From Rhodococcus yunnanensis NBRC 103083 (lineage in GTDB: Bacteria; Actinomycetota; Actinomycetes; Mycobacteriales; Mycobacteriaceae): DNA of 64,000 bases. The translations under genes and the position numbers were made by a program. The notes beneath the pieces were generated by a model, which was not told where the DNA came from, did no database searches, and saw nothing but the letters and a program-made list of their open reading frames with translations. Positions 1-11,858 of this stretch are shown piece after piece. Location of the stretch: the NCBI RefSeq assembly GCF_001895005.1, contig NZ_BCXH01000013.1:1-64000 (forward strand), in the 5' to 3' direction. The number at the start of each line of letters is the position of its first letter. The first letter of the stretch is position 1.

Positions 1-54
1 GTTACGCCCCCGTGGCACGCAAATGCACGTGCGTTTGCGGGGAAGCGGCGGGGG

Positions 55-882
55 TCACCACCAGCGTTCGAGCACCTGCGCGACCCCGTCTTCGGCGTTG
101 GTGGCGGTCACTTCGTCGGCGACGGCGAGGGCCGCTGGGTGCGCGTTGCCCATCGCCACCCCGAGGCCGACCATTTCCAGCATCGGTACATCGTTCGGCA
201 TGTCTCCGAACGCGGCGATCTCGGCAGGGGCGACGTTGACCCGCTCGGCCACGATGCGCAGTCCCGACGCCTTCGTCACACCCGGCGCCGACAGTTCGAT
301 CAGACCGTTGTCGGTGGAGAACGTCACGTCGGCGCGTCCGGCCATGTGCGGCGCAAGCGCTGCCACCATGTCGCCGCTGCTGGCGTGGGACAGCCTGATC
401 AGCAGCTTCACCGCCGGGGTGTCGAGCACCTCCTCGGACGACATCTCGGTGTTGTCCGGGTTGAGCCACGCGTGCTCGTAGCCGGGTGAGCTGACGAACT
501 GAGGCGTTGCCGCATCGTGCGCGGTGGCTCCGACGCGTTCGGCGGCGAGACCGCAGCCGGGCAGAACGTCGTATGCGATCTCTGCCAGCTGACCCAGTGT
601 CTCGGCCGACAGCGTCTGGGCGTCGAGAATCCGATCGGTTCCGCTGTCGTAGATCACCGCACCATTGGCGCAGACGCACATCGGGGCGTAACCGAGCTGT
701 TCGACGACGGGCGAGATCCACCTCGGCGGCCTGCCCGTGGACAGCACGAACGGAGTGCCCTCTTTCACCATCGCGATCACGGCCCGTCGAGTGCGCTCGG
801 TGACCTTCTCATGATCGTCGAGCAGGGTGCCGTCGACATCACTGGCGACGAGGCGGGGCTTGGTACGGCTGGTGTCAGGCAT
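55..882 (-). CDS. HAD-superfamily (Cof-type) phosphatase
   Basis: A 275-residue HAD hydrolase of the Cof subfamily, predicted to act on small phosphorylated metabolites in the cytoplasm. Motif I (DVDGTLLD) begins near residue 15 and supplies the nucleophile and acid/base aspartates. Motif IV ([10 protein letters not shown]) lies near residue 226. The long insert between them fits a C2-type cap, and the length is usual for the family. It is transcribed away from the NRPS operon. From memory, M. tuberculosis has a similar gene (Rv3813c) beside its acyltransferase cluster, so this looks like the core-genome gene that the NRPS operon sits next to. The substrate cannot be read from sequence. Confidence 0.9.
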   Translation of the reverse strand: MPDTSRTKPRLVASDVDGTLLDDHEKVTERTRRAVIAMVKEGTPFVLSTGRPPRWISPVVEQLGYAPMCVCANGAVIYDSGTDRILDAQTLSAETLGQLAEIAYDVLPGCGLAAERVGATAHDAATPQFVSSPGYEHAWLNPDNTEMSSEEVLDTPAVKLLIRLSHASSGDMVAALAPHMAGRADVTFSTDNGLIELSAPGVTKASGLRIVAERVNVAPAEIAAFGDMPNDVPMLEMVGLGVAMGNAHPAALAVADEVTATNAEDGVAQVLERWW

Positions 883-928
883 CGGTCGTCATTGTGCCCT
901 AACGACCCGACAGTACGGCCCTGGCATA

Positions 929-941
929 CCACCCAGGGTGG
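929..941. promoter_or_regulatory. 13-bp palindrome upstream of the NRPS gene
   Basis: CCACCC and GGGTGG arms flank a single central base, within the 139-bp divergent gap between the HAD gene and the NRPS. It could be an operator for either gene. There is no recognised regulator match, and no IdeR-type iron box (TTAGG-N9-CCTAA) in this gap, which argues against simple iron-regulated siderophore control. Confidence 0.3.
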
Positions 942-1021
942 GGAAACGCTCACCCTCGGTGCGCGCGCGCCACCTCGAGGGTCCGTGTCCGACGACGCGA
1001 TTCCGGACGAACGTGAGGTGC

Positions 1022-4000
1022 ATGGATTTCTCCCCGGCACCCACATCCCAGGTCCCCACACCCCCGGCGCCCACAACCCCGGCGCTCTTTCCGCTCTCGG
1101 CTGCGCAACGCGGCATCTGGTTCGCCCAGCACCTGGACAGCGATGTGCCGATCTCCATCGCGCAGTTCATCGAGATCCGCGGCAACCTCGACATCGACAG
1201 GCTGACCACGGCCGCGATGGCCGCGGGCCGCGAATTCGGGACCGGCTATCTGCGGATCGTCGAGGTCGACGGTCACCCGATGCAGACCGTGGATCCTCAG
1301 GTCGACGACTCGCTTCCGCATCTGGATCTTCGCGGTGAAGCCGATCCGATCGCCGCCGCGCATGCCTGGATGTACGACGAGTACTCCGCACCTATCGACC
1401 CGACGCGCGATCGCCTCGTCACGATGGCGATATTGCGGGTCAGCGACGAGCATTCCTTCTGGTACACCCGCATCCATCACATCGCGCTCGACGGCTACGG
1501 CGCGATGACGCTGCTCAAGCGGTGCGCCGAGCTGTACACCCTCGGCTCCGACGCGCCTGCGGGCCGCGCCGAGAAGCTGTCGTCCATCGTCGACGCCGAC
1601 GTGCAGTATCGGTCCTCGGAACGATTCGTGGCCGATCGCGCCTACTGGACCGAACACCTCGCGGGATTGTCGGATCCGGTCAGTCTTGCCGGTCGCGCGG
1701 CTCCGGCGGGCGGACACCCGCGTCTGCACCGCGGCGGGCTCGGCCCGGAACTGTCGCGGAGGCTCGAAGCTGTTGCCTCTGCACTCGATTCGACCGTCGC
1801 GCCGGTCACCGTCGCAGCGTTCGGGGCATACCTTGCCGCCGCCACCGACAGCACGGAAGTGACGCTGAGCCTGCCGGTCTCGGCACGGACGACCGCGGTA
1901 CTGCGTCGATCCGGCGGCATGGTGGCCAACGTCGTCCCGCTGCGGTTGCGTGTGCACTCGACCACCTCGGTCGCCGACCTGGTCCGCGACGCACAGCTCG
2001 AACTCACCGGTGCACTGCGCAGGCAGCGGTACCGTCAGGAGGACATCGCGCGTGACCTCGGTACTCCGGCGTCGGGATTCGGGCCCTCGGTCAACATGAT
2101 GATGTTCGATACCCGAATCGTGCTCGGCGAGTTCGTCGGTCGGCTACATGTCCTGACCTCGGGCATGATCGACGACTTGTTCGTCAACGTCTACCCCGGC
2201 AGTGCAGCGGACGGAGCGCCCCAGGCGAACTCCGGCGACAGCGAGAACTTGCACATCGACTTCCAGGGAAATCGAGAGCTCTACACAGCCGCCGACCTCG
2301 AACGCCACCACACTGCCTTCCTTGCGTTCCTCGAACGTTTCCTCGACGAGCCGGCAGCACCCGTCATCGGGCTCGCCATGACGGAGATCGACGAGATGCA
2401 CAGCGGGTCCGAACCCGCCGCAGCACAGACGTTTCCCGAGATTCTCGAAGGCGCTGCGCGTCGGAATTCCACTGGAATCGCAGTCGTGACAAGTGGGTCC
2501 GCGTTCACGTATCGCGAACTCGACGAGCATTCGAACCGCCTGGCCCGCTCACTCATCGACGCCGGTGCTGGACCGGAAACCTCTGTTGCCGTGTCGATCT
2601 CACGGTCCTACGAATCGATCGTCGCGATGTGGGCCGTCGCCAAGACCGGTGCCGCATTCGTGCCCGTGGATCCGACGTACCCGGCGGACCGAATCGACTA
2701 CCTACTCGGCGATTCCCATGCCCACCTCGTCGTGGACGTCGACTCCGTGACCGCAGACCTGTCCGGGCACTCTCCCGCGCCGATCACCGACGCAGACCGA
2801 ACCGCACCGATCCATTTCGGCACTGCGGCGTACGTCGTCTACACCTCCGGGTCGACCGGGCTCCCCAAGGGTGTCGTCGTCACCCACGGCGGACTCGCGG
2901 ACCTCGTCGACGACGGTATTGCGCGTCTGTCGATCACCGAGTCGTCGCGGATCTCCCACGCTTATTCGCCGAGCTTCGATGCGTCCCTGTCCGAACTGCT
3001 GCTCGCGTTCGGCGCGGCCGCGACGGTCGTCGTCGTGCCCCCGGGAACGTACGGAGGCAACGATTTCGCCGATCTGCTTCGGACACATCGGGTCACGCAC
3101 GTGGACGTGACGCCCGCAGTTCTCGGCACCCTCGATCCCGCCGATCTGCCCCAGCTGACCCATGTAATCGTCGGTGGCGACGCCTGCCCATCGGAGCTTC
3201 GCGCCCGGTGGGTAGGCGACCGGCGGATGTTCAACGGGTACGGGCCGACCGAGATGACGGTGACGTCCACATACAGCCCCCCGATGAGCGTCGACGGTCC
3301 GGTCACGATCGGCGGCCCTATCGGTGGCACGTCGGCGATAGTACTGGACCGCTGGTTGCGGCCGGTCCCGGTGGGAAGTGTCGGAGAGCTCTACCTGGCA
3401 GGCGATTCCATGGCGCGCGGATACCACGAGCGCCCAGCAGTGACGTCGTCGCGCTTCGTCGCCAGCCCGTATTTCCCCGGCGAACGCCTCTACCGCACCG
3501 GTGATCTGGTGCGATGGACGCCGGACGAACAGCTGGAATACATGGGTCGCAGCGACTTCCAGGTGAAGATCCGCGGCTTTCGCATCGAACTCGCCGAGGT
3601 CGACGCGGCACTCTCCGCCGCAGCGAACCTGGACTTCGTCACCACGGTCGGGCATCGAACTGATTCCGGTGCAACACTTCTCGTATCGTATGTCAAACCC
3701 GCTGGCGACGTACCCGTGGACGTCGCGCGGCTGACGGCGCATCTGACGGGCACACTTCCCGCGTACATGGTGCCGTCGTCGATCATGGTGCTCGATTCCA
3801 TCCCACTCACCCCGGCAGGCAAAGTCGACCGACGCGCACTCCCCCGACCGGTGTTCACCGCGGCGGCGACGTCCCGGCGCCCGAGCACACCACGTGAGGT
3901 CGCCATCGCCGCGTTGTTCGAGGAGGTCCTCGGCGTCGACTCGGTCGGTGCCGACGACAGCTTCTTCGCACTCGGTGGTGACAGCATCGTCTCCATTCAA

Positions 4001-7000
4001 CTCGTCTCACGCGCCAAGTCCGCTGGTCTCGTCTTCACCGCGCGAGATGTGTTCGAGCGCAAAACCGTTGCCGGGCTCGCCGAAGCGGCAACCGACGTGG
4101 CATCCGCTCCCGTTCTGACGGAGCTCGCCGGCGGTGGTATCGGCGAGGTCCCGATCGTCCCGGTGGTCGCCGAGATGCTGGCCGCAGGAAACTTCCGCAC
4201 GTACAGCCAAGCCGCCCTGATCACCGTCCCGGACGGTGTTACCGACGAAGCCCTGATCTCCGCGGCGTCGCAGCTGATCGATCATCACGACGCACTGCGT
4301 TCGCGAATCGCACGGACCCATGAGATCCTTCCCGTCGGATCTGTCGACGCCGCAGCGATCTTCACCGTGACTCCACACGATCCGGATTCGGCGCTTGCCG
4401 CCGCCGCTGATCGTCTCGACCCGAGCACCGGGAACGTGATCCAGCTCGCCCGAGTCGAGAACTCCCTGTGGATAGTGCTGCACCACATCGCCGTCGACGG
4501 CGTGTCGTGGCGAATTCTGCTTCCGGACTTCGCGACCGCAGCGATGGGCGGAACCCTGTCGCCCATCGGTACTTCGATGCGGCGCTGGGCGCACGGACTC
4601 ACCGAGCACGTGGCCGACCGCATGGACGAGCTACCACTGTGGGCTGCCATCGCGGCCACCGAGGATCCGCTGCTGTCCGAGCGCAGTGTCGATCCCGATC
4701 TCGACACCGTCCGCTCACGCGCATCCGTCTCGGTCACGGTGCCCACCGCCGTCACCGATGTCGTACTGACCACCGTCCCCGACCGCTTCGGATGCGGGCC
4801 GAACGACGCACTGCTGGCCGCCCTCACCCTCGCCGTCACACGATGGCGGTCCAGGCCGACGGCGGTGGTGAACCTCGAAGGGCACGGCCGCGAGGAACAC
4901 ACGGTGCCGGGTGCCGACCTCACCCGCACCGTCGGATGGTTCACCTCCGTTTTCCCTGTCGCTTTCGACCTGAGCGACATCGACACCGTCGATGCCTTCG
5001 ACGCGGGGCCTGCAGCCGGATCGGCGCTCAAAGCCGTCAAGGAGCAACTGGCGGCGATCCCCGACCACGGGATCGGTTACGGCATGCTTCGGCACATCGG
5101 TGGCGCGTCCGAACTTGCTGTGACACCGCAGATCTCGTTCAACTACCTCGGCCGGGCGCAGTCGGCGACGAACTCGCCCTGGATTCCGAGACGATTTTCG
5201 TCGCACGCAGATTCGTCGATGCCACTGTCGGCCGCCATCGAGATCGATGTCATCGCCGAGCAGACCGACACCAGCACACAGCTGGTAGCGACCTTCGCCT
5301 ACGCGTCGGGCATGTTCGACGACGTCGACGACCTGGCGACGGCCTGGCTCGATGCACTCACCGCGCTGGCAGCTCATACCGCCGACGAGACCGTCACCCG
5401 GCACACACCGTCGGATTTCCCCCTCGTTTCCACGACGCAGCGCGAGATCGAATCGTGGGAGGCGCAGTTCCCTGCGCTCACTGAAGTGTGGCCGCTCTCG
5501 CCGCTGCAGGAGGGTTTGCTCTTCCACGCGGTGTTCGATGCCGAGGGTCCCGACAGTTATATCGTCCAGTCGATTCTGACGCTCGCGGGCACCGTCGACG
5601 CAACACGGTTACACGATGCAGCCCAAGCTCTCGTCGACCGCCACGACAGCCTGAGAGTCGCGTTCCGCGAGCTGGATTCGGGACCGCGTCAGATCGTGCT
5701 CGATCAACTCGATGTCTGCTGGACGGAAATCGATCTGCGCGAGGAGACGAACATCGACGCCGCCGTCGAGCACATTCTCGGCACCGATCGCATGACGCGG
5801 TTCGACATGGCAACCCCGCCGCTCATCCGCTTCGCCCTGATTCGGACGTCGGACGACGGCTATCGGCTGCTGATGACCAACCACCACATCCTGCTCGACG
5901 GATGGTCGACGCCGCTTCTGGTGCAGGAGTTGCTCACGCTGTACGCGGTGTTCGACGGGGTCGGTGCGCTCCCCCAGGCACGGTCCTACCGGGACTACCT
6001 GAGTTGGCTTGCCGACCAGGATCGAGGGGCGTCCAGGATGGCCTGGAGGCAGGCGCTCGCCGGGGTCGATTCGGCGACGCTCGTCTCGTCTGCCGGCCGC
6101 CTCGCCGCGGATACCGCGGCAGGAGAGCACTCCCGGTCACTCGGACCCGACGTGACCGCCGCGCTGCATGCGCTCGCCCGTACGCACGGACTCACCGTCA
6201 ACACCGCCATCCAGACGGCATGGTCGATCATGCTCTCCTCGCTCACCGGATCCACCGACGTGGTGTTCGGCGGCACGGTGTCCGGACGGCCACCCGCGTT
6301 GCCCGGCGTCGAGGAGATGGTCGGATTGTTCATCAACACCGTCCCGGTCCGAGTCCGGCTCGACCCGCGAGAATCGCTCGCGGAACTGATGTCTCGCGTG
6401 CAGCAGGAACAGGCGCAGTTGCTCGACCACCAGTACGTCGGACTCAGCGAGATACACGAACTGGCCGGTCTACCCGAATTGTTCGACACCATGACGGTAT
6501 TGGAGTCCTATCCGGTGGACCGCGCGGCCATTGCGCACTCGCTCGATCTGGCCGGAATGCGTGTGCTGGACGCCGAGGGCACCGATGCGACGCCGTACCC
6601 GTTGAGCCTGTTGATCATTCCCGGCGAGTCACTCTCGCTCACCGTGAAGTATCTGGAGGAGGCCGTCGACGGTCCGCGTGCCGAACGGGTCCTCGACCAG
6701 TGCGTCGAACTGTTGGAACGCATCGCAGCCGAACCCGACCTACGCGTGCGCGCCCTGACCGCAACGGGCACTGCCGCTGCACACGGTGAGCCGTCGGTCG
6801 CACCGCGCACCCTCGCCGAGATATTCACCGACACTGCGTCGCAGCATCCAGGCCGGGTCGCCGTCCGATTCCGCGGCGTCGACGTGACCTACGGTGAGCT
6901 GGACGAGCGGTCGAACCGGTTGGCACGCATGCTGATCATGCACGGAGCGCGTCCGGAAACCATGGTCGCACTGTCGATTCCGCGTTCGATCGAATCGGTC

Positions 7001-9298
7001 GTCGCCATGTGGGCTGTCGCCAAGACCGGCGCAGCATTCGTCCCGATCGATCCGAATCTACCTACCGATCGCATCGAACGGATGCTCGACGACTGCGGTG
7101 CACGGCTCGGCCTCACCGTCGACGGCATCTCTCCTGCGTCGCCCGATCGGGTGACGTGGTTCGACGCCACGACTGCGCCGCACTGCTCCCGGTCCATCGC
7201 CCTGCCCACACCGCGTCAGGACAACCTCGCGTACATGATCTTCACCTCCGGATCCACCGGAGTACCCAAGGGAGTCGCAGTCACGCACCGAGGTCTGGCC
7301 AACTTCGCTGCCGCACAGGCGGAGCAGTTCGGTGTCGATTCCGCCGCACGCGTCCTGCACGTCGCATCCCCGAGCTTCGACGCGTCGATCTCGGAGTCGC
7401 TCATGGCATTCGCCAACGGCGCCACGCTCGTGGTCGCGCCGCCCTCGGTCTCGGCAGGTGACGAGCTCGCCGAACTGCTCACTACCGAAGAGGTGTCGCA
7501 CATGGTCATCACACCGGCTGCGCTCTCGACGGTCGACCCGATCGACAGCGTGCGCGTCCTCGCCGTCGCCGGCGAGGCACCGGGCCACGAGGTGATCGAC
7601 CGCTGGTCGCGAGATCGCATCATGCTCAATCACTACGGCCCGACCGAATTCACCATCTGGGCAACCGGTTCGGAGCCGTTGGACGCCGATGGCCCGATCG
7701 ACATCGGCCGTCCCGTGCGGGGCGCGACGACCCGCGTCCTCGACAGCTGGCTGCGACCGGTCACCGACGGAGTTGCCGGCGAGCTGTACCTCTCGGGCCC
7801 TGCTGTTGCGCGGGGGTACCAGAATCGCCCAGGACTCACGGCAACTCGGTTCGTGGCGGATCCGGACAGCCCCGGTACGCGTATGTACCGGACGGGCGAC
7901 ATCGTGCGCTGGGACGGCGATCGCCTTCGGTACCTGGGCCGAGCCGACTTCCAGGTCAAGATCCGCGGCTTCCGCGTCGAACTCGGTGAGATCGACGCGG
8001 TGTTGACCGAGGTTCCCGAGGTCGATTTCGCCGTCACCATCGGCACCGAGGCGCCCTCGGGGACCACTGTTCTGGTGTCCTACGTGCTACCCACGGACGC
8101 CGCGACGCTCGACACCGAGCGACTGCGCACGCACGCTTCCGATCGACTGCCCGGTTACATGGTGCCCTCGCTCGTCCAGATACTCGACTCGATCCCGCTG
8201 ACGGCCGTCGGCAAGCTCGACAGCGCAGCATTGCCCGCACCCGAGTTCGGAGATCGGCGCCGACGCTATCGGGCCCCGCGGACACCCCTCGAGACGCTCG
8301 TCGTCGATACGTTCACCGAGGTACTCTCCCTCGACGGCATCGGAATCGACGACTCGTTCTTCGATCTGGGCGGCAACTCGCTCGTCGCGACCCGGGTGGT
8401 GACACGCGTCAACCAGCACTCGGGTTCTGCTGTGGCACTGCGTGATCTGTTCGAGGCACCCACCGCGGCAGCGCTGGCGGCCCGAGCGGAGAACGCGCAC
8501 GGAAGCGGCAGCACCGGGCCGGCTCGGAGTCCCTTCGACTCGCTTCTTCCGCTGCGCACCGACGAGAACTCGGCACCGCTGTTCTGTGTCCATCCGGCGT
8601 CGGGGCTGGCCTGGTGCTACGCAGGCCTCGCCTCCGCCCTCGGCGCGGGCACACGCGTGTACGGCATACAGACGCCGGGACTGACCGGCTCTCCTGCGGC
8701 TCCGCAGTCGCTGCACGACGCCGTGGAGCTGTATCTCGACGAGATCAGGACAGTACAGCCGCATGGGCCGTACAACCTGCTCGGCTGGTCGTACGGCGGG
8801 TTCGTCGCACACGCCATCGCCGCGAGGTTGCAAGAACTCGGCGAGGAGGTGTCTCTGCTCGCGATGCTCGACCCGAACATGGACTCGTGCGAGCTGGAAC
8901 CGCCTGCGACACTGAGTACGGGCGAGTTCTTCGACCAGTTCGCACCGATCCTCGGCATCGACGGTGTCGGTCCGCACATCACCGCCGACGAGGCGGCTGC
9001 GCGAGTACGCGAGACGTTCGAGACCGACATGGTCGAGGCCGTTCACATCGACCGGCTCGCGGCGTCGTACGACAACGCAGTGCGGTCGCTCGCCGGTTAT
9101 CGACCCGCAGTCTTCGACGGCGACGTCCAGTTCTTCAGCGCGCGCACGGACGGACCCTCACGGGCGGCCGACAGTTGGAATCCGTACGTCACCGGCCGGG
9201 TCTTCGACCATCCGGTCGATGCCACGCACGACTCGATGATGAATCCCGCAGCAGTGCACTCGATATCGACCACCCTACGAAACGGAGTCCTCACATGA
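1022..9298 (+). CDS. Dimodular non-ribosomal peptide synthetase (C-A-T-E-C-A-T-TE)
   Basis: A 2758-residue NRPS. C1 is at about 15-450 (HHIALDG near 152). A1 is at about 467-950 ([22 protein letters not shown]). T1 has LGGDSI near 983. An epimerisation domain spans about 1040-1460 ([10 protein letters not shown] near 1154, [17 protein letters not shown]). C2 spans 1485-1910 (HHILLDG near 1621), A2 1925-2410, T2 LGGNSL near 2451, and the thioesterase 2515-2757 (GWSYGG near 2588). The predicted product therefore has a D-residue followed by a second residue. An N-terminal C domain in the first module implies acylation or an acceptor role. My manual GrsA alignment gives specificity codes near DASDIGGVTK and DASVAAHIWK, which I cannot assign; Asp235 in both fits alpha-amino acids. 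The start ATG is chosen because C-domain homology begins about 20 residues later; a GTG three codons upstream is possible. The stop overlaps the next gene (ATGA). No MbtH protein is nearby. Confidence 0.93.
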   Translation: MDFSPAPTSQVPTPPAPTTPALFPLSAAQRGIWFAQHLDSDVPISIAQFIEIRGNLDIDRLTTAAMAAGREFGTGYLRIVEVDGHPMQTVDPQVDDSLPHLDLRGEADPIAAAHAWMYDEYSAPIDPTRDRLVTMAILRVSDEHSFWYTRIHHIALDGYGAMTLLKRCAELYTLGSDAPAGRAEKLSSIVDADVQYRSSERFVADRAYWTEHLAGLSDPVSLAGRAAPAGGHPRLHRGGLGPELSRRLEAVASALDSTVAPVTVAAFGAYLAAATDSTEVTLSLPVSARTTAVLRRSGGMVANVVPLRLRVHSTTSVADLVRDAQLELTGALRRQRYRQEDIARDLGTPASGFGPSVNMMMFDTRIVLGEFVGRLHVLTSGMIDDLFVNVYPGSAADGAPQANSGDSENLHIDFQGNRELYTAADLERHHTAFLAFLERFLDEPAAPVIGLAMTEIDEMHSGSEPAAAQTFPEILEGAARRNSTGIAVVTSGSAFTYRELDEHSNRLARSLIDAGAGPETSVAVSISRSYESIVAMWAVAKTGAAFVPVDPTYPADRIDYLLGDSHAHLVVDVDSVTADLSGHSPAPITDADRTAPIHFGTAAYVVYTSGSTGLPKGVVVTHGGLADLVDDGIARLSITESSRISHAYSPSFDASLSELLLAFGAAATVVVVPPGTYGGNDFADLLRTHRVTHVDVTPAVLGTLDPADLPQLTHVIVGGDACPSELRARWVGDRRMFNGYGPTEMTVTSTYSPPMSVDGPVTIGGPIGGTSAIVLDRWLRPVPVGSVGELYLAGDSMARGYHERPAVTSSRFVASPYFPGERLYRTGDLVRWTPDEQLEYMGRSDFQVKIRGFRIELAEVDAALSAAANLDFVTTVGHRTDSGATLLVSYVKPAGDVPVDVARLTAHLTGTLPAYMVPSSIMVLDSIPLTPAGKVDRRALPRPVFTAAATSRRPSTPREVAIAALFEEVLGVDSVGADDSFFALGGDSIVSIQLVSRAKSAGLVFTARDVFERKTVAGLAEAATDVASAPVLTELAGGGIGEVPIVPVVAEMLAAGNFRTYSQAALITVPDGVTDEALISAASQLIDHHDALRSRIARTHEILPVGSVDAAAIFTVTPHDPDSALAAAADRLDPSTGNVIQLARVENSLWIVLHHIAVDGVSWRILLPDFATAAMGGTLSPIGTSMRRWAHGLTEHVADRMDELPLWAAIAATEDPLLSERSVDPDLDTVRSRASVSVTVPTAVTDVVLTTVPDRFGCGPNDALLAALTLAVTRWRSRPTAVVNLEGHGREEHTVPGADLTRTVGWFTSVFPVAFDLSDIDTVDAFDAGPAAGSALKAVKEQLAAIPDHGIGYGMLRHIGGASELAVTPQISFNYLGRAQSATNSPWIPRRFSSHADSSMPLSAAIEIDVIAEQTDTSTQLVATFAYASGMFDDVDDLATAWLDALTALAAHTADETVTRHTPSDFPLVSTTQREIESWEAQFPALTEVWPLSPLQEGLLFHAVFDAEGPDSYIVQSILTLAGTVDATRLHDAAQALVDRHDSLRVAFRELDSGPRQIVLDQLDVCWTEIDLREETNIDAAVEHILGTDRMTRFDMATPPLIRFALIRTSDDGYRLLMTNHHILLDGWSTPLLVQELLTLYAVFDGVGALPQARSYRDYLSWLADQDRGASRMAWRQALAGVDSATLVSSAGRLAADTAAGEHSRSLGPDVTAALHALARTHGLTVNTAIQTAWSIMLSSLTGSTDVVFGGTVSGRPPALPGVEEMVGLFINTVPVRVRLDPRESLAELMSRVQQEQAQLLDHQYVGLSEIHELAGLPELFDTMTVLESYPVDRAAIAHSLDLAGMRVLDAEGTDATPYPLSLLIIPGESLSLTVKYLEEAVDGPRAERVLDQCVELLERIAAEPDLRVRALTATGTAAAHGEPSVAPRTLAEIFTDTASQHPGRVAVRFRGVDVTYGELDERSNRLARMLIMHGARPETMVALSIPRSIESVVAMWAVAKTGAAFVPIDPNLPTDRIERMLDDCGARLGLTVDGISPASPDRVTWFDATTAPHCSRSIALPTPRQDNLAYMIFTSGSTGVPKGVAVTHRGLANFAAAQAEQFGVDSAARVLHVASPSFDASISESLMAFANGATLVVAPPSVSAGDELAELLTTEEVSHMVITPAALSTVDPIDSVRVLAVAGEAPGHEVIDRWSRDRIMLNHYGPTEFTIWATGSEPLDADGPIDIGRPVRGATTRVLDSWLRPVTDGVAGELYLSGPAVARGYQNRPGLTATRFVADPDSPGTRMYRTGDIVRWDGDRLRYLGRADFQVKIRGFRVELGEIDAVLTEVPEVDFAVTIGTEAPSGTTVLVSYVLPTDAATLDTERLRTHASDRLPGYMVPSLVQILDSIPLTAVGKLDSAALPAPEFGDRRRRYRAPRTPLETLVVDTFTEVLSLDGIGIDDSFFDLGGNSLVATRVVTRVNQHSGSAVALRDLFEAPTAAALAARAENAHGSGSTGPARSPFDSLLPLRTDENSAPLFCVHPASGLAWCYAGLASALGAGTRVYGIQTPGLTGSPAAPQSLHDAVELYLDEIRTVQPHGPYNLLGWSYGGFVAHAIAARLQELGEEVSLLAMLDPNMDSCELEPPATLSTGEFFDQFAPILGIDGVGPHITADEAAARVRETFETDMVEAVHIDRLAASYDNAVRSLAGYRPAVFDGDVQFFSARTDGPSRAADSWNPYVTGRVFDHPVDATHDSMMNPAAVHSISTTLRNGVLT

Positions 9299-10257
9299 GA
9301 GGCGACCTGTCGATCGAAGTATCCGGACTTCGCAAGTCCTTCGGCAACGTACATGCACTGCGCGGCATCGACTTCGCCGCCGAGAAGGGGCAGGTACTGG
9401 CCGTTCTCGGACCGAACGGCGCGGGAAAGACGACGACCGTCGGAGTTCTCACCACTCTCGTCACCCCGGACAGCGGGACCGCACGAGTCGCGGGCCACGA
9501 CGTGGCTCGTGACCCTGCCTCGGTCCGCGCGTCGATCATGTTGACCGGCCAGCACGCAACACTCGACGAAACCCTCACCGGTTACGAGAATCTCGTCATG
9601 TTCGCCCGGCTGATGGGGCTGCGGCGGCATGCCGCCAAGCGCCGCGCCGAGGGCCTCCTCGACGAGTTCGGTCTGACGAATGCTGCGAATCGCCGCGTCG
9701 GCCGGTACTCGGGCGGTATGCGCAGACGGATAGACATCGCGTGCGGCCTCGTGGTCCCTCCCGAGGTGGTGTTCCTCGACGAGCCGACCACCGGCCTCGA
9801 TCCGCGCAGTCGTCAGGCAGTGTGGGACTTGATCGCCGGGTTGTCGAGCCGCGGCATCACCACGCTGCTCACCACACAGTATCTGGAGGAGGCGGATGTG
9901 CTGAGCGACCGGATCGTCGTCATCGACCACGGAACGGTCGTCGCCGAGGGAACATCCGAGGAACTCAAGGCGCGCACGGGCGGAAGCTACTGCGAGGTGG
10001 TCCCGCTGCATCCGCACGATCTGCCTGCCGTCGCCACTGTTCTGCGATGCATGTTTCCCAGTGGGTTTCTCCTCGATCCGGCGTCCGATCGTGTGTCCGT
10101 CCCCGCGCCCGACGGCGCCCGGACCCTCACCGAAGTGCTTCGCCGACTCGACGAGGAAAACCTCGAATTGGTCGACATCGCCTTGCGCAGACCGTCACTC
10201 GACGAGGTGTTCCTCTCGCTCACCGGCTCTCCCGCACCCGAGATGGTGGCGTCGTGA
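9295..10257 (+). CDS. ABC transporter ATP-binding protein, DrrA-like
   Basis: A 320-residue ABC ATPase that energises an ABC-2 type exporter. Walker A (GPNGAGKTT) is at residues 39-47, the signature YSGGMRRR near 138 and Walker B with D-loop ([13 protein letters not shown]) near 156-168. The C-terminal 80 residues form the extension seen in DrrA daunorubicin-resistance ATPases. Its ATG overlaps the NRPS stop as ATGA, and its own stop overlaps the next GTG, so synthesis is translationally coupled. Inference: it powers export of the NRPS product, or gives self-protection from it. Confidence 0.93.
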   Translation: MRGDLSIEVSGLRKSFGNVHALRGIDFAAEKGQVLAVLGPNGAGKTTTVGVLTTLVTPDSGTARVAGHDVARDPASVRASIMLTGQHATLDETLTGYENLVMFARLMGLRRHAAKRRAEGLLDEFGLTNAANRRVGRYSGGMRRRIDIACGLVVPPEVVFLDEPTTGLDPRSRQAVWDLIAGLSSRGITTLLTTQYLEEADVLSDRIVVIDHGTVVAEGTSEELKARTGGSYCEVVPLHPHDLPAVATVLRCMFPSGFLLDPASDRVSVPAPDGARTLTEVLRRLDEENLELVDIALRRPSLDEVFLSLTGSPAPEMVAS

Positions 10258-11030
10258 CCGCGCCGACCCGCTCGCCGGGCATCCAGTGGTGGGTGCTGAC
10301 CTCCCGAACCCTCCGGACATCCATGCGCACAGGTGAATTCATCACCGCGCTGATAGCCCCCGTGGTGTTCACCGTCGGGCTGTTCCTGCCCCTGCAGAAG
10401 GTGATCTCGGCATTCGGCAGCGGAGTGAGCGACTTCGGGCAGTTCATGATGCCGCTGATCGTGCTGCAGGCCATCGCATTCACGGCCATCTCCTCGGCGT
10501 TCCTCGCGGCCACCGACTCCGTGGACGGTATCAACACCCGATTCGCGTCGATGCCGCTTTCGCCTGCCGTTCCGCTGGCTTCCCGCGTCGCGACGGGAAT
10601 GTCGAAATGCGCCATCTCCATGGCGTCTGCGCTCGGCTGCGGCTACGTGATCGGATTCCGGCTGCCGGACGACACCGTCGACTCGGCGTTGTTCTTCGTG
10701 CTCGTTGCGCTCATCGCCGCGACGTTGATCACCGGGGCCGACATGATCGGAACACTGTCGAAGAGCCCCGAGGCGACAACGCAGATCCTCATCCTCCCGC
10801 AGCTGGTTCTCGGCATGCTCTCCAGCGGCTTCGCGCCGGTCGATCAGTTCCCGCACTGGGTGCAGCCGTTCGTGCGCAATCAGCCCGTCTCGCAGTTCTC
10901 GGCGGCGCTGCGCGGCCTCGCCGACGGATCCGCCGTGCCCTCCACTGTCTTTCCGGCTCTGCTCTGGCTCGCCGGCCTGTCGATTCTGATCGTCCCCCTG
11001 TCCCTTCGAGCGAACACGAGACGCCCATGA
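10254..11030 (+). CDS. ABC-2 type permease, DrrB-like
   Basis: A 258-residue integral membrane protein with about six hydrophobic segments and the ABC-2 permease layout. The first segment includes FITALIAPVVFTVGLFLPLQ near residue 30. The late segment ILILPQLVLGMLSSGFAPVDQFPHWVQPFVRNQPVSQF resembles the conserved DrrB/ABC2 region. The GTG start at 10254 overlaps the ATPase stop (GTGA) and the stop overlaps the next ATG. It should pair with the following permease as a heterodimeric channel. Confidence 0.88.
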   Translation: MTAPTRSPGIQWWVLTSRTLRTSMRTGEFITALIAPVVFTVGLFLPLQKVISAFGSGVSDFGQFMMPLIVLQAIAFTAISSAFLAATDSVDGINTRFASMPLSPAVPLASRVATGMSKCAISMASALGCGYVIGFRLPDDTVDSALFFVLVALIAATLITGADMIGTLSKSPEATTQILILPQLVLGMLSSGFAPVDQFPHWVQPFVRNQPVSQFSAALRGLADGSAVPSTVFPALLWLAGLSILIVPLSLRANTRRP

Positions 11031-11809
11031 GCGAGAACTCCGCCGCCCTGCTGATTCCCCAGACTCTGATCCAGAGCAAAAGACTGCTGATCCACCTCGT
11101 CCGCGATCCGATGACACTCGTGCAGTCCATCGTCTATCCGGCACTGATGCTCGTCATTCTCGACATCGTTCTCGGACAGCAGGTTTCCGCATTCTCCGGT
11201 ACCAGCTCACTGTTCGGCACAGTACCGATGACCGCGTTGCTCAGCGCCATGCTCGGATCCGTCGCAGGCGCAGTCACCCTCGGCCGCGAATGGGACGCCG
11301 GGATTCTCGCGCGGTTCTGGGTACTGCCGGTGCACCGCGCGTCGTCACTGACGGCCAGAGCGGCGGCCGAGGCGGCCCGAATCCTGTCCACGACGGCCGC
11401 CATCACGGCCATCGGCTTTCTGCTCGGATTCGGATTCGAGGGCCAGTGGTACTCGGCGGTGCTCTTCGTCGCGGTTCCGGTGGTCTTCGGTATCGCATTC
11501 GCGACGGCAGTCATCGCCGCGTCGTTCGTCCTCGGCAAGACGGCACTCGTCGAATCGGTCTCGCTGCTGTGCTCGCTCGCGATGTTCCTCAATCCCGGTT
11601 TCGTGCCGCTCGCCGCCTACCCCACGTGGATTCAGCCACTCGTTCAGTACCAGCCGATGAGTTGCGCGATCGAAGCCATGCGGGCGATTGCGATGGGTGA
11701 GCCTGCAGGCTCGTCGCTCGCCGCGGCGGGAGCCTGGTCAGCGGCCATCTTCGGGATCGCTGTCGTTCCTGCGTACCGCGGTCTCCGGCGCGCCACCCAA
11801 CCTCGCTAG
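11027..11809 (+). CDS. ABC-2 type permease, DrrC-like
   Basis: A 260-residue second permease subunit with about six membrane segments. It shares with the preceding gene the NPGFVPLAAYPTWIQPLVQYQPMS-type region typical of DrrB/DrrC permeases. The ATG overlaps the previous stop (ATGA). NRPS, ATPase and both permeases thus form one coupled four-gene unit, the usual form of a natural-product biosynthesis and export operon. Confidence 0.88.
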   Translation: MSENSAALLIPQTLIQSKRLLIHLVRDPMTLVQSIVYPALMLVILDIVLGQQVSAFSGTSSLFGTVPMTALLSAMLGSVAGAVTLGREWDAGILARFWVLPVHRASSLTARAAAEAARILSTTAAITAIGFLLGFGFEGQWYSAVLFVAVPVVFGIAFATAVIAASFVLGKTALVESVSLLCSLAMFLNPGFVPLAAYPTWIQPLVQYQPMSCAIEAMRAIAMGEPAGSSLAAAGAWSAAIFGIAVVPAYRGLRRATQPR

Positions 11810-11858
11810 CGTTCGCGGCCGACGGGCGTTCTCAGGAATCGTCCGTACACTCGGCGGG

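Noticed and set aside
827..1021. 65-residue N-terminal extension of the NRPS
   Set aside because: The extension overlaps the HAD gene start region and is out of character; NRPS homology begins shortly after ATG 1022.
883..1021. Iron-box control of the NRPS (siderophore hypothesis)
   Set aside because: No TTAGG-N9-CCTAA-like site is present, although two clear ones occur elsewhere in the window.
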